A program made the position numbers and the translations under genes. A stretch of 64,000 nt of DNA, from NCBI GenBank assembly GCA_011960625.1, contig BLMJ01000224.1, positions 1 through 64,000 of the forward strand. Reading direction: 5' to 3'. This document shows positions 1-9,317 of this stretch, one piece after another. The stretch's first letter is position 1. Every line of letters begins with the position of its first letter. The notes beneath the pieces were generated by a model, which ran no database searches, was not told where the DNA came from, and saw only the letters and a program-made list of their open reading frames with translations. This DNA comes from Lachnospiraceae bacterium. Its GTDB lineage: Bacteria; Bacillota; Clostridia; Lachnospirales; Lachnospiraceae.

Positions 1-1
1 C

Positions 2-127
2 TCCCCCCCCGAAAAAAATGTCAGCATCAACAACGCCGACAAGGTGAGTAATAAAGCAAAAGCACTGATAAAAAGATATGGAATGCTTTTTTTTAACTGG
101 CAGGGTGTCAGGTCACTCATTTACTAA
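2..127 (+). other. Open frame at window edge, possible 3' end of a gene
   Basis: The plus-strand frame starting at base 2 is open for about 41 codons and stops with TAA at 125-127. It begins in a C8 run followed by A7. I recognise no family in the peptide. It may be the tail of a gene that starts left of the window, or a chance open frame. It is convergent with the LytTR gene at 153. Nothing else is apparent in the first 150 bases. Confidence 0.2.
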
Positions 128-152
128 AAGCAGAAAAAAAACATCCTCTTCA

Positions 153-860
153 TTAATTTCTCTCCGTCACATACCGGAAATACGCTTCCCGAATAGCACG
201 GCGTTCCCGAACCCGTATCGGAACAATATCCCCTGTTTCCATACGAAACACATCCTTCGCTGTATAGATCCGATCCATATTTACAAGAAAACTCTGATGA
301 CAGCGCAAAAATGATTTCTCAGGAAGCTTCTCTTCCATCTCATCCAACTTCCCATAATAATAAATCGTTTCCTTCACTGTATGAATTGTCAGCCGGTTCC
401 GGTTGCTCTCGATATACACAATCTCAGACGGCGAAAACGTATACACACGGCTCCCTTGACGTAAGGTAACCATAATGGGCTCTTCCCGCTTAAACAGACG
501 GCATAATAACTGCCGCAGCTTCATCTTCTCCAGCGGCTTTAGAAGATACCCCTCTGCCTCTACCTCGTATCCCTCTATTGCAAAGTCTTGGGTCGTCGTA
601 AGGAAAACAATGGCCTCCCTATAGCCCGTCGAGCGCAGACGGCGGGCCGTCTCTATGCCGTCTATTCCTTCCATATAAATATCCAAAAAAACCAACTGAA
701 TATCCATTCTCGACTTTTCCCAAGCGTCCAGTAAAGCATTACCGCTTCCGAATTTTAAAAACCTGGCATCTGCATCAAAAGCTTTCAGTTCATCTTTTAG
801 TACACGACACAATTCCTCCCTGTCCCTACGTACATCGTCACAAATTGCAATGTGGAACAT
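153..860 (-). CDS. LytTR-family response regulator
   Basis: This is a cytoplasmic DNA-binding response regulator of the AgrA/LytR class, 235 residues, the usual length. Residues 1-120 form a receiver domain: acidic DD near residue 8, the phospho-acceptor in LVFLDIYM, and a conserved Lys in LLKPLEK. Residues about 130-235 are a LytTR domain (IVYIESNRN, RCHQSFLVNM). A good ribosome binding site (AGGAGG) precedes the ATG. No sensor kinase lies beside it inside the window; a partner could lie left of base 1, but the gene may be an orphan. Targets are unknown. Confidence 0.9.
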   Translation of the reverse strand: MFHIAICDDVRRDREELCRVLKDELKAFDADARFLKFGSGNALLDAWEKSRMDIQLVFLDIYMEGIDGIETARRLRSTGYREAIVFLTTTQDFAIEGYEVEAEGYLLKPLEKMKLRQLLCRLFKREEPIMVTLRQGSRVYTFSPSEIVYIESNRNRLTIHTVKETIYYYGKLDEMEEKLPEKSFLRCHQSFLVNMDRIYTAKDVFRMETGDIVPIRVRERRAIREAYFRYVTERN

Positions 861-1010
861 GAAATACCTCCTCCTTCGTTTAGCGTAATCTTACTGATTA
901 TATAATTTTTCTTTTCCCCATAGAGCAATACAGGAGAATTATCGGACTTTTCAGGAGAATCGATATCGAATACTCTTTTACTTAGCCTCCTGCATCTTAT
1001 TTCTAACTTT

Positions 1011-1016
1011 ATTATA
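1011..1016 (-). promoter_or_regulatory. Possible -10 box for the LytTR regulator
   Basis: Reading minus strand, TATAAT lies about 150 bases upstream of the regulator start. The -35 position, 17 bases upstream, is a poor T-rich match, so this is a tentative promoter. It sits just past the rpmF terminator, where a new promoter would be expected. Confidence 0.4.
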
Positions 1017-1033
1017 CTATGATTCTCTATCTG

Positions 1034-1064
1034 AAAAAAAGGATTCCCGAACACTCGGAAACCC
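1034..1064 (-). terminator. Intrinsic terminator of the pta-ackA-DUF177-rpmF operon
   Basis: On the minus strand a 10-pair stem with two G-T pairs and a GTGT loop is followed directly by seven T residues. It begins 15 bases after the rpmF stop codon. Confidence 0.85.
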
Positions 1065-1078
1065 TTTCTCTTTCTTGA

Positions 1079-1258
1079 TTAATCCTGTGGAATGATTTCT
1101 TTTTTGTTGTATGATCCACAAGCCTTGCAAACTCTGTGAGGCATCATTAACTCGCCGCATCTGCTGCACTTAACAAGATTCGGTGCGCTCATCTTCCAGT
1201 TTGCTCTTCTTTTGTCTCTTCTTCCCTTAGAAGACTTATTCTTTGGACAAATTGACAT
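1079..1258 (-). CDS. rpmF: 50S ribosomal protein L32
   Basis: This 59-residue gene is missing from the ORF track because of its length. Translation starts MSICPKNKSSKGRRDKRR and carries two CxxC pairs (CSRC, CKAC), the zinc-binding form of L32. It belongs to the large ribosomal subunit. The ATG at 1258 is 3 bases after the DUF177 stop, with a GGAGG site inside the end of that gene. The DUF177-rpmF pairing is a widely conserved arrangement in bacteria and supports both calls. The gene ends just before a strong terminator. Confidence 0.97.
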   Translation of the reverse strand: MSICPKNKSSKGRRDKRRANWKMSAPNLVKCSRCGELMMPHRVCKACGSYNKKEIIPQD

Positions 1259-1261
1259 AGG

Positions 1262-1789
1262 TTACACCTCCTTAAAATTCTTAAACACATCGCGGATAAC
1301 TGACATTCTCGGGTCAAGGCCCGTGTCTTCACAGTCACAGGTTCCTTCATTCAGATTCTGACCACATACGCTGCAAATCCCCTTACAGTCTTCGCTACAC
1401 AGAATTTTCGTCGGCCACCCTACTAATAACTCGTTGTAGATCAACTGTTCTACGTCAAAGTTATATCCGTCAATATAATTTGATTCGTCTAAATCTTCTG
1501 TCATAGCAGCAGCTTCCGGATCTACGCTCACCTTCCTGCGAAATGAAAGCGGAATCTTTGCCTGCACCTCTGAAAGGCAGCGGTCACACGGAATCACAGC
1601 CGTTACTTCTCCCTTGCCGGAAATCTCTAACGTCTTATTCCCTGCATAGGCAATACACAGCGACAGCAAAGATTTCTTTATAAGCTTAAAATCTCCCGTC
1701 TCACAGCGAAAAACGTCCATCTCAACGGGAACCGACTGTTCAATTGTATTATGCTGTTCCGACAGAACGCTGGATAGGTCTAATATCAT
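1262..1789 (-). CDS. DUF177 (YceD-family) protein
   Basis: Member of the DUF177/YceD family, 175 residues with the start chosen here. The ATG at 1789 (MILDLSSVL) has AGGAG at good spacing; the longer ORF-track start at 1807 has no such site. The C-terminal half has paired cysteines (CDRC near residue 90, then CSEDCKGICSVCG and CDC), suggesting metal binding. The family is almost always encoded immediately upstream of rpmF, as here. In other organisms family members have been linked to 23S rRNA accumulation. The role in this organism is inferred from linkage only. Confidence 0.9.
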   Translation of the reverse strand: MILDLSSVLSEQHNTIEQSVPVEMDVFRCETGDFKLIKKSLLSLCIAYAGNKTLEISGKGEVTAVIPCDRCLSEVQAKIPLSFRRKVSVDPEAAAMTEDLDESNYIDGYNFDVEQLIYNELLVGWPTKILCSEDCKGICSVCGQNLNEGTCDCEDTGLDPRMSVIRDVFKNFKEV

Positions 1790-1854
1790 AGCTAAACTCC
1801 TATTCACACCTAGACTATTATATCACGTAAAATGAATTTGTCAACACCCATCTT

Positions 1855-3045
1855 CTAAACTAATGCAACTGTTTCACGGGCAATTGCCAATTCCTCGTTG
1901 GTCGGGATTACCATTACTTTCACTTTAGAGTCTGCCGTAGAGATTGCAATCTCTTCTCCGCGTTTCTTGTTCGCCTCTTCGTCCACACTGATTCCCAGAT
2001 ATCCAAGGTACTTCAGTACAGAAGAACGTACGGTTCCGGAATTTTCTCCGATACCTGCCGTAAATGCGATAACATCCACGCCATTCATAGCTGCTACGTA
2101 GCTTCCTACATATTTAGCGACACGGTATGCGAACACATCCAACGCAATCCCCGCCTCTTTATTGCCAGAATTAGCGCCATCCTCTAAGTCGCGGAAATCG
2201 CTGGATAGGTTGTTAGAAAGCCCGAACACTCCTGACTTCTTATTCAGCATATTCATAAGTCCTGCAATATCCAGCCCTTCCTTCTTGGAAATGAACTCAA
2301 GAATAGCCGGGTCAATGTCTCCGGAACGTGTTCCCATCACGAGTCCCTCCAAAGGAGTCAGTCCCATAGACGTATCCACAGACTTACCATTCTCTACGGC
2401 ACAGATACTAGCGCCGTTTCCGAGATGACACACAATAGTCTTTGTCTGGTCGTAAGGCTTCTCAACAAGCTCTGCCGCCCGTTTTGAAACAAAGCTGTGA
2501 CTTGTACCGTGGAAACCATATCTTCTTACTTTATACTTATCATAATACTCATACGGAAGGCCGTACATATACGCTTTCTCCGGCATGGTCTGGTGGAAAG
2601 CAGTATCGAATACGGCTACCATAGGTGTTCCTGGCATCAGCTTCTGACATGCATTGATACCGATCAGGTTTGCAGGATTGTGAAGCGGCGCAAGGTCGTT
2701 ACAGTCTTCGATTGCCTGTTTCACTTCGTCTGTGATAACTACAGAACTTGCAAACTTCTCGCCTCCGTGTACCACACGATGTCCTACAGCCCCAATCTCA
2801 TTTAAGCTCTTCACAACGCCTGTCTCTGCGTCCGTCAGCGCGTCGATTACGAACTGAATTGCCTCTGTATGGGTTGGCATAGCCTTATCTGATTTTACCT
2901 TCTCCTGGCCCTCCGGCTGGTAAGTAAGACTTCCGTCAATCCCGATTCTCTCGCAGAGACCCTTTGCAAGAACCTGCTCAGACTCAGAATTGATTAACTG
3001 AAATTTTAAAGATGAACTTCCACAGTTGATAACTAATACATTCAT
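1855..3045 (-). CDS. ackA: Acetate kinase
   Basis: Catalyses acetyl phosphate + ADP to acetate + ATP, the substrate-level phosphorylation step of acetate fermentation, in the cytoplasm. At 396 residues it is the normal length. Family motifs are all visible: N-terminal [27 protein letters not shown], the nucleotide-site run GNGASICAV, and GTRSGDIDP with the catalytic region. It lies 55 bases downstream of pta on the same strand, with which it forms the Pta-AckA pathway, and is followed by DUF177 and rpmF. The ATG matches the expected MNVLVINCG start. Confidence 0.98.
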   Translation of the reverse strand: MNVLVINCGSSSLKFQLINSESEQVLAKGLCERIGIDGSLTYQPEGQEKVKSDKAMPTHTEAIQFVIDALTDAETGVVKSLNEIGAVGHRVVHGGEKFASSVVITDEVKQAIEDCNDLAPLHNPANLIGINACQKLMPGTPMVAVFDTAFHQTMPEKAYMYGLPYEYYDKYKVRRYGFHGTSHSFVSKRAAELVEKPYDQTKTIVCHLGNGASICAVENGKSVDTSMGLTPLEGLVMGTRSGDIDPAILEFISKKEGLDIAGLMNMLNKKSGVFGLSNNLSSDFRDLEDGANSGNKEAGIALDVFAYRVAKYVGSYVAAMNGVDVIAFTAGIGENSGTVRSSVLKYLGYLGISVDEEANKKRGEEIAISTADSKVKVMVIPTNEELAIARETVALV

Positions 3046-3100
3046 TTGTTTTTCCCTCGCTTGTCTTATTTTTATTCAATCTAAACGAAAAAGCCCTTCA

Positions 3101-4102
3101 TTAGCCTTCCGCCATACACTGTACGGCCGTGATTGCTACCACGCCCTCAATATCCTGTGCGCTGCAGCCTCTTGACAGATCATTCACCGGCGCTGCAATT
3201 CCCTGTGTAAGAGGTCCATATGCCTCAGCCTTCGCAAGTCTCTGTACCAGCTTATATCCGATATTGCCTGCGTCTAAGTCTGGGAATACCAGGACATTGG
3301 CCTTTCCGGCTACCGGACTTCCCGGAGCCTTAGATGCGCCAATCTCCGGCACGATTGCTGCGTCTAACTGAAATTCTCCGTCAAGCAGCAGACCTTCCGG
3401 CGCATTCTCCTTAGCGATGCGCGTAGCCTCTAACACTTTGTCCACATCTGCATGTTTTGCGCTTCCCTTGGTGGAATGGGAAAGCATTGCTACAACCGGC
3501 TCTTTTCCGGTCAGCGTCCGGAAAGACTCTGCAGAAGACAGGGCGATTGCCGCCAGCTTCTCTGGATCCGGATTCTGCTCAAGACCAGAATCTGCAAAAA
3601 TGAAAGTTCCGTCGGCGCCCATGTCACAATCTGGCACTACCATCACGAAAAATGCAGAAACCAGCTTGGTTCCCGGCTTCGTCTTTAAGATCTGGAGACA
3701 AGGCCTTAAGGTATCGGCAGTTGAATGGCACGCACCGCTTACCATACCGTCCGCATCTTTCATCTTTACCATCATTACGCCATAATAAAGATAGTTTTTC
3801 AGCAAAAGTTCTCTTGCCTGCTCTTCTGTCATTCCCTTCTTCTGCCTTAACTCCACAAGCTTGGCAATGTAAGCATCGGTCTTCTCGCTGGTAGCCGGAT
3901 CCACAATCGTAGCGCCGCTAATGTCAAATGACCCTTTGTTCTTCGCGATCTCTTCTTCACTTCCCACCAGAACCAGATTCGCAGTTCCTTCCTTCAGTAC
4001 GGCCTCGGCTGCCTCGTATGTTCTGATATCCTCAGTCTCCGGCAGCACAATCGTCTTTTTGTTTGTCTTAGCTTTTGCCTTGATTTCATCTATAAATCCC
4101 AT
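3101..4102 (-). CDS. pta: Phosphate acetyltransferase
   Basis: Converts acetyl-CoA and phosphate to acetyl phosphate and CoA, feeding AckA. The start at 4102 (MGFIDEIKAK) has AAGGAG upstream; the ORF-track start at 4168 overlaps the promoter -35 box and cannot be used. The resulting 333 residues match the short, single-domain Pta of Firmicutes, without the DRTGG regulatory domain of E. coli Pta. Signature stretches include MVSGACHSTADTLRP and the C-terminal PVNDLSRGC. It is the first gene of the acetate operon. Confidence 0.97.
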   Translation of the reverse strand: MGFIDEIKAKAKTNKKTIVLPETEDIRTYEAAEAVLKEGTANLVLVGSEEEIAKNKGSFDISGATIVDPATSEKTDAYIAKLVELRQKKGMTEEQARELLLKNYLYYGVMMVKMKDADGMVSGACHSTADTLRPCLQILKTKPGTKLVSAFFVMVVPDCDMGADGTFIFADSGLEQNPDPEKLAAIALSSAESFRTLTGKEPVVAMLSHSTKGSAKHADVDKVLEATRIAKENAPEGLLLDGEFQLDAAIVPEIGASKAPGSPVAGKANVLVFPDLDAGNIGYKLVQRLAKAEAYGPLTQGIAAPVNDLSRGCSAQDIEGVVAITAVQCMAEG

Positions 4103-4139
4103 GATTATAGACTCCTTTCCATATTTTCTCAATATTTTT

Positions 4140-4168
4140 ATTATAATACAAAGAAACCTTAGGGACAA
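4140..4168 (-). promoter_or_regulatory. Sigma-A type promoter for pta-ackA
   Basis: Minus strand TTGTCC, 17 bases, TATAAT. It lies 38 bases before the pta ATG. Its position rules out the longer pta ORF in the track. Confidence 0.8.
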
Positions 4169-4213
4169 GAGCTCTTCCCCAATCTTATGTCTATTTTTTC
4201 ATACATTATCCAT

Positions 4214-5590
4214 CTACAGTGCAAACACTGCGCTTATAATGGCAAAATACACGCTAATAGTACTGATGTCTACCAGAGTAGATATTAAGGGCGTCGCCAT
4301 AATCGCCGGGTCAAGCCCTATTTTCTCTGCCACCAATGGCAAGGTACACCCTACCACTTTTGCAATGATAATCGTACAAGACATGGTCACCCCAATCGTA
4401 AACGCCATCGTAGCATCCCCCTGCCCCATCAGCATAATACGAATACCATTAACCACTGAGAGCACCGCGCTGATACAGACGGCAATGCGCACCTCTTTCC
4501 AAATTACCTTTAAAATGTCGGCAAACTCAATCTCTTCCACTGCAAGCCCCCGTATAACAAGCGTTGAACTCTGGGAGCCGCAATTTCCCCCCGTCCCCGT
4601 CAGCATGGGGATAAACCCTGCAAGCTGCGGCATGACAGCAAGGGCGCTCTCGTAGCTGTTCATAATCATCTGCGTCACCGTAGCGGAAAGCATCAAAAAC
4701 ATCAGCCACGGAATACGGCTTTTCACATGCTCCATTACCGTCGTGCCGAAATACGATTCTTCACTTGGATGGACGCCTGCCATGATACTGATATCCTCAG
4801 TAGTCTCCTCCTGCAGGACCAACATAGCATCGTCAACCGTGACAATCCCCACCATACACATCTCATGGTCCACAATGGGCAGCGCAATAAGCCCATACTT
4901 GGTAATGGTCCACGCCACATCCTCCTGATCGTCCGTGGTTCGGGCATACAGCATATTCGTCTCCATGATCTCTTCGATCAGTTTAGACTCACTGGTAGTT
5001 AAAAGCTCCTTCACATCCACCTGTCCGATTAGCTTCTTCTTCTCCGTCACATAGCAGGTATAAATCGTCTCTCGGTTCAATCCCACCTGCCGAATCTTTA
5101 GAATAGCCTCGGCAACCGTCATCTCCTTGCGAAGTGCAATGTAATCTACATTCATTACACTCCCTGCGCTGTCCTCGGGATACTGTAACAGTACATTAAT
5201 CTGCTTACGCTTCTCCTCGTCTGTAGCCATCAGAAGACGGTCCACCACATTCGCCGGCATCTCCTCAAGCACGTCTACCGTATCGTCCAGATACATCTCT
5301 TCCATGACTTCCTCAAGCTCAGAGTCCGTCAGAGAGTTGATTAGCAGCTCACGTAAGTCACTGTTCATATATGCAAAGGTCTCTGCAGCCTCTTCTTTTG
5401 CCAAAAGCCGGAAAACCATTACCATCTGCTTTTGCTCAAATCCTTCCAGTATCTCCGCCAGGTCAACCGGATACATATTGTTCTCTAATTCCTCTTTTAA
5501 CTCTTTGTACTTGCGTTCCTCCAACATCTTAAGAATCCGTTCTTCCGTCAAGGCTTCCTTGCGTTCTTCTACCCATTCTTCACTCATCAT
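4214..5590 (-). CDS. mgtE: Magnesium transporter MgtE
   Basis: Homodimeric Mg2+ channel/transporter of the plasma membrane, 458 residues (family about 450). The layout is standard: N-terminal cytosolic superhelical domain (residues about 20-135, LAEILEGF, DDTVDVLEEMP), a pair of CBS domains (about 135-260, ending near VTVDDAMLVL), a connecting helix, then five membrane helices (about 285-458). The pore-type sequence GGNCGSQSSTLVIRG is present. CBS and N domains gate the pore by sensing internal Mg2+. The first two codons are both ATG; the second has slightly better spacing from AGGAGG. It is divergent from tmcAL. Confidence 0.96.
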   Translation of the reverse strand: MMSEEWVEERKEALTEERILKMLEERKYKELKEELENNMYPVDLAEILEGFEQKQMVMVFRLLAKEEAAETFAYMNSDLRELLINSLTDSELEEVMEEMYLDDTVDVLEEMPANVVDRLLMATDEEKRKQINVLLQYPEDSAGSVMNVDYIALRKEMTVAEAILKIRQVGLNRETIYTCYVTEKKKLIGQVDVKELLTTSESKLIEEIMETNMLYARTTDDQEDVAWTITKYGLIALPIVDHEMCMVGIVTVDDAMLVLQEETTEDISIMAGVHPSEESYFGTTVMEHVKSRIPWLMFLMLSATVTQMIMNSYESALAVMPQLAGFIPMLTGTGGNCGSQSSTLVIRGLAVEEIEFADILKVIWKEVRIAVCISAVLSVVNGIRIMLMGQGDATMAFTIGVTMSCTIIIAKVVGCTLPLVAEKIGLDPAIMATPLISTLVDISTISVYFAIISAVFAL

Positions 5591-5654
5591 GTATCCCTCC
5601 TTCCTGACATAATCTGCCCAAACTGCAGCAAAACCGTCCTATTTCAACATACAT

Positions 5655-5683
5655 TTGCACATACAACTTTAATATAGTATAAT
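5655..5683 (+). promoter_or_regulatory. Sigma-A type promoter for tmcAL
   Basis: Plus strand TTGCAC, 17 bases, TATAAT, 31 bases before the tmcAL ATG, which also has an AAGGAG site. Confidence 0.8.
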
Positions 5684-5714
5684 CAATTTCAGAAAGATAT
5701 ACAAGGAGATTCTT

Positions 5715-6998
5715 ATGAAAATAGTCGGACTAATCACGGAATACAACCCGTTTCACAACGGACATCTCTATCATATTGAGAAAGCAAAGGAGATTACAGG
5801 CGCAGATTTTGTCATTGTTGTCATGAGTGGAAACTATGTACAGCGCGGCGCTCCCGCAATCATGCCAAAACATCTGCGGGCGGAGGTTGCCTTAGAAGCT
5901 GGGGTGGATATCCTGATGGAGCTGCCGGTCTGCTACGCTGTGGGAAGCGCAGAATATTTCGCCGCCGGAGCCATCGATCTGTTTGAACAGCTTGGCTGTG
6001 TGGACTCTATCTGCTTTGGCAGCGAATGCGGCGATTATGGACTTCTTGCAAGGATAGCCCATATCCTTTCTGATGAGCCGGAGGGATATAAACAGTCTCT
6101 AAAAGAAGCTCTGAAAACCGGCAGATCCTTTCCGCTGGCACGCCAAATAGCGCTGAAGGAATATCTGCAGGACGACACGCTGGACTTGGTTCTTGAACAG
6201 CCTAACAATATCCTGGGAATTGAATACATCAAAGCTCTGTACCAACGGCACAGCTCTATGAAATCCTACACCATTAAGCGCATGGTTTCCGGATATCACG
6301 ACTCAGACCTGTCCAGCTCCTACAGCTCTGCCTCTGCCATCCGCAGACTCCTAAGCTTTACCAGCCAGTCTGTAATGCTGGAAAAAGACGGCATGTTTGA
6401 CGAACCTTCCATGACCGAGGTTCTAAGCAGGTTAGAAGGACAAGTCCCTCCCTCCTGCATCCGTATGCTGGAGGAGACGCACCACAGCCGTTACCCAGTC
6501 TACACCAACGATTTTTCGCTGCTTTTAAAGTACCGTCTCTTGACCGAGACACGCCAAACCCTGACAACATATCTGGATATCTCGGAAGAGCTGGCCAACC
6601 GCATCATTAACAATGCTAACGACTTCATTTCCTTCGACCAGTTCAGCGATCAGCTAAAGACCCGCGACATGACCCTAAGCCGCATCTGCCGCTGCCTGTT
6701 CCACATTCTGCTGAATATCCGAACGGAAGACCTGTTAGCCTATCAACAGGCAGGCTACTGCCAGTATGCTCGTATCCTCGGCTTCCGAAAAGACGCCAGG
6801 CGACTGTTGACTTTGCTAAAAAATAGTTCAAACGTTCCTCTGATCACCAAGCTCGCTCAGACAGAGAAGCTAAGCGCCACAGGCTTGTCGATGTTAAAAA
6901 CAGATATTTTTGCGGCAAACCTATATGAAAGCCTCATTACCAACAAATATAAAATGCCCTTTATCAACGAATACCAGCAGCAGATCTTAAGGATCTGA
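5715..6998 (+). CDS. tmcAL: tRNA(Met) cytidine acetate ligase
   Basis: Member of the YlbM/TmcAL nucleotidyltransferase-like family, 427 residues. In Bacillus subtilis the enzyme uses acetate and ATP to make N4-acetylcytidine at the wobble base of elongator tRNA-Met. The N-terminal nucleotide-binding motif is EYNPFHNGH, followed by MSGNYVQRG and the later SASAIRRLL region, all typical. Acetate, its substrate, is the product of the neighbouring ackA, although genomic proximity may be incidental. It is a single-gene unit with its own promoter and terminator. Confidence 0.92.
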   Translation: MKIVGLITEYNPFHNGHLYHIEKAKEITGADFVIVVMSGNYVQRGAPAIMPKHLRAEVALEAGVDILMELPVCYAVGSAEYFAAGAIDLFEQLGCVDSICFGSECGDYGLLARIAHILSDEPEGYKQSLKEALKTGRSFPLARQIALKEYLQDDTLDLVLEQPNNILGIEYIKALYQRHSSMKSYTIKRMVSGYHDSDLSSSYSSASAIRRLLSFTSQSVMLEKDGMFDEPSMTEVLSRLEGQVPPSCIRMLEETHHSRYPVYTNDFSLLLKYRLLTETRQTLTTYLDISEELANRIINNANDFISFDQFSDQLKTRDMTLSRICRCLFHILLNIRTEDLLAYQQAGYCQYARILGFRKDARRLLTLLKNSSNVPLITKLAQTEKLSATGLSMLKTDIFAANLYESLITNKYKMPFINEYQQQILRI

Positions 6999-7007
6999 TG
7001 CTGGTAT
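6971..7007 (+). terminator. Terminator of tmcAL
   Basis: A long hairpin (ATACCAGCA / TGCTGGTAT plus an inner CAGATC / GATCTG stem) overlaps the tmcAL stop codon and is followed by CTCTTTTAAT. It separates tmcAL from the convergent degV gene. Confidence 0.75.
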
Positions 7008-7012
7008 CTCTT

Positions 7013-7870
7013 TTAATATTCTGCCTTCTTAATACACGCAATGGCCTTAGAGCCCGCTCCGATATGGCAAGATACACTAAGGGACAGCTTGTCCATATGG
7101 ATATCATAACCAGGGAACTTCTCCTCAATCTCCCCTTTCCACTCCTTGGCCTCTTCCTCAGAACAAGTATACGCCGCGTGGATATACATCTCTTTGCCTT
7201 TAAATCTCTCCGCCAAATCCTTCGCCGCTGCTTCCAGCATCGTCTTCTTTGCCGCCTTCCAGCCGCGCACCTTTGCAAAGGAATCCAGCTTCTCTCCCTG
7301 AATCTGAAGCACAGGCTTTAAATTCAATACCGTACCAATCGCCGCTGCAGCCGGTGTGACACGTCCGCCCTTTTTCAGATATTTTAGGGTATCCACAGTA
7401 ATATAAATACTTGCCTCCAGCTTCTCGCGCATCAGCACATCATCAATTTCCTGGGCGCTCATACCTTTCTTAGCCATCTCCAAGGCATCCAGCACCGACT
7501 GGCGCTGGGAAATGGAAATTCTCTGATTGTCAATGACGTGCACCTTGCCGTCATAATCCTTTGAAAGCCCCATCGCCGTCTCACAGGAACTACTCAAGCC
7601 GCTGGACATTGGGATATAGATAATCTCATCATATTCCTCTAAAATCTCGTCCCACAGGTCAATCACATCCCCCGGTGACGGCTGAGAGGTGGAAATATCT
7701 GCATCCTCTAAAAGTCTCTTATAAAACTCCTCCTGTGTCAATGTAATATCCTCAAGGAACAACTCTCCGTTGATAAAAAATGGCATTGGCAATACCCGTA
7801 TTCCGAGTTCTTTCGCTTGCTTTTGTGTAATTCCACTGTTACTGTCTGTTGCAATTGCTACTCTTCCCAT
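7013..7870 (-). CDS. DegV family fatty-acid-binding protein
   Basis: DegV/FakB-type protein, 285 residues, the usual size. It opens with the family motif TDSNSGI and a central SSGLSSSCETA, where the first SSG contributes to binding the fatty acid carboxylate. FakB proteins present fatty acids to the kinase FakA for phospholipid synthesis. No fakA is seen here, so this paralog's role in that pathway is inferred. It is the last gene of the polA-coaE-MBL-degV run. Confidence 0.9.
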   Translation of the reverse strand: MGRVAIATDSNSGITQKQAKELGIRVLPMPFFINGELFLEDITLTQEEFYKRLLEDADISTSQPSPGDVIDLWDEILEEYDEIIYIPMSSGLSSSCETAMGLSKDYDGKVHVIDNQRISISQRQSVLDALEMAKKGMSAQEIDDVLMREKLEASIYITVDTLKYLKKGGRVTPAAAAIGTVLNLKPVLQIQGEKLDSFAKVRGWKAAKKTMLEAAAKDLAERFKGKEMYIHAAYTCSEEEAKEWKGEIEEKFPGYDIHMDKLSLSVSCHIGAGSKAIACIKKAEY

Positions 7871-7898
7871 CCTAACACCTCACCTGTTTTAAACTATT

Positions 7899-8699
7899 TT
7901 ATAATGTAATGACCTCTGACACGGTATCCCGCTTAGCAACCATCATAGGGATGTCCTCGCCCTGGTAAGGATTGTCGCCAAAGCTAACCTCCAGCTTCAC
8001 CGTCTCATAGGCCAGCTCTTCATAATTGTTCTCCTTACTCAGATGCCCTAAAACCACATACTGCAGACCATCATGCAAAATATCACAGAGCAGCCTTCCT
8101 GACAACTCATTGGACAGATGCCCCTCGTCACCCATAACCCGCCTTTTCAGCGAATAGGGATAAGGTCCCACCTCCAACATATGGATATCGTGATTTGCCT
8201 CTAGTACCACTGCATTCAGATTCTTAAGATGTTCCACTGTGTATCCGTCATATTTACCCAAATCCGTTGCAACCGCCACCGATTTCTCCTGATTCTCAAT
8301 CCGGTATCCTGACGGCTCCCGCGCATCATGAGAAATCGAGAAGGGACAGATCTTCATGCCGCCTAAGACGAGAGTCTCGTCCACCCTGACCTCACTGAGA
8401 AGTCCGTCTGGCAATTTCCCCAATGCATTACAGCAGCGGATTCCTTCCAAAGTACCGCGTGTCCCATAAATCGGAATCTTATATTTCCTGCTAAACACAC
8501 CGAGTCCCTGAATATGATCTATATGCTCGTGAGTGACCAGTATTCCGCTTAATTCCTCACCCTTGACGCCCAGCGTATGTAATCCTTCCTCCACCCGTTT
8601 CTTGCTGATTCCCGCATCTACCAAAAGATGCGTACTGTCATCCCCCACATAGATACAGTTGCCGCTGCTTCCGCTGGCAATGCTGCATAGTCTCATCAT
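7899..8699 (-). CDS. MBL-fold metallo-hydrolase (WalJ/YycJ-like)
   Basis: Metallo-beta-lactamase fold protein, 266 residues. The metal-binding motif is HEHIDHIQG near residue 56, with later ligands in SISHDA and the C-terminal GHLSKENN. The start ASGSSGNC is typical of the YycJ/WalJ subfamily, thought to be a 5'-3' exonuclease-like hydrolase linked to DNA repair or cell-wall regulation in Bacillus. It is 15 bases from coaE. The activity is inferred from the family; the association with polA fits a repair role. Confidence 0.85.
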   Translation of the reverse strand: MMRLCSIASGSSGNCIYVGDDSTHLLVDAGISKKRVEEGLHTLGVKGEELSGILVTHEHIDHIQGLGVFSRKYKIPIYGTRGTLEGIRCCNALGKLPDGLLSEVRVDETLVLGGMKICPFSISHDAREPSGYRIENQEKSVAVATDLGKYDGYTVEHLKNLNAVVLEANHDIHMLEVGPYPYSLKRRVMGDEGHLSNELSGRLLCDILHDGLQYVVLGHLSKENNYEELAYETVKLEVSFGDNPYQGEDIPMMVAKRDTVSEVITL

Positions 8700-8714
8700 T
8701 TTCTTCTGCCTCTC

Positions 8715-9305
8715 CTACAAATCTGCCACAATCTCGTCAAGCTGTGCCTGAGTTTCTTCAAACGTATTGCTGTTATCAATTACCCGGTCGCAGTGCTTCA
8801 TGAACTCATCCTTCGGAAGCTGTGCCGCAATAATATCATCCACCTTCCTTGCGTCATAGCCTCTTGCATAGACCAGCCGCTTCTTACGAATGGATGCCTC
8901 CACATAAATATACCAGACCTCGTCACAGATCTCGTCATAATGGGTCTCAATCAGAAGCGCAGACTCTATGATAAACAGATTTGTGTTCCTGCGCTCCTCC
9001 TTGGCAATCTTGCGATGGATTTCTTCTGCCACCGCTGGATGGACGATTGCATTCAGCTCATTTCGTTTGACAGTATCGGAGAACACAATGCCGGCCAGCT
9101 TATCTCGGTTAAGCTCGCCTTTTTCATCCAGAATCTCAGTTCCAAAACACGCAACAATCTCATCAAAGCATTTCGTTCCCTTCTTCTGGAGTTTCTTTCC
9201 TACCATATCCGTCTGGCAGACGGTTGCGCCGTATCTATTGTTCAGGTATTCTAATATCTGTGTCTTTCCTGCGCCGACACCGCCTGTAATTCCTATAATC
9301 TTCAT
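8715..9305 (-). CDS. coaE: Dephospho-CoA kinase
   Basis: Final step of coenzyme A synthesis: ATP-dependent 3'-phosphorylation of dephospho-CoA. At 196 residues it is normal length. The P-loop GGVGAGKT lies at residues 8-15, followed by CQTDMVGKK and the acceptor-site region VHPAVAEEI. It lies directly after polA (12-base gap), a common pairing in Firmicutes, and is probably cotranscribed with it. Confidence 0.96.
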   Translation of the reverse strand: MKIIGITGGVGAGKTQILEYLNNRYGATVCQTDMVGKKLQKKGTKCFDEIVACFGTEILDEKGELNRDKLAGIVFSDTVKRNELNAIVHPAVAEEIHRKIAKEERRNTNLFIIESALLIETHYDEICDEVWYIYVEASIRKKRLVYARGYDARKVDDIIAAQLPKDEFMKHCDRVIDNSNTFEETQAQLDEIVADL

Positions 9306-9317
9306 GTCCTTACACCT

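Noticed and set aside
797-1054. 85-residue minus ORF upstream of the LytTR gene
   Set aside because: It spans the -10 box and ribosome binding region of the LytTR gene and has no family features.
4169-4213. Mg2+ riboswitch or terminator near mgtE
   Set aside because: No M-box-like structure upstream of mgtE and no clear stem plus T-run after it could be supported by eye.
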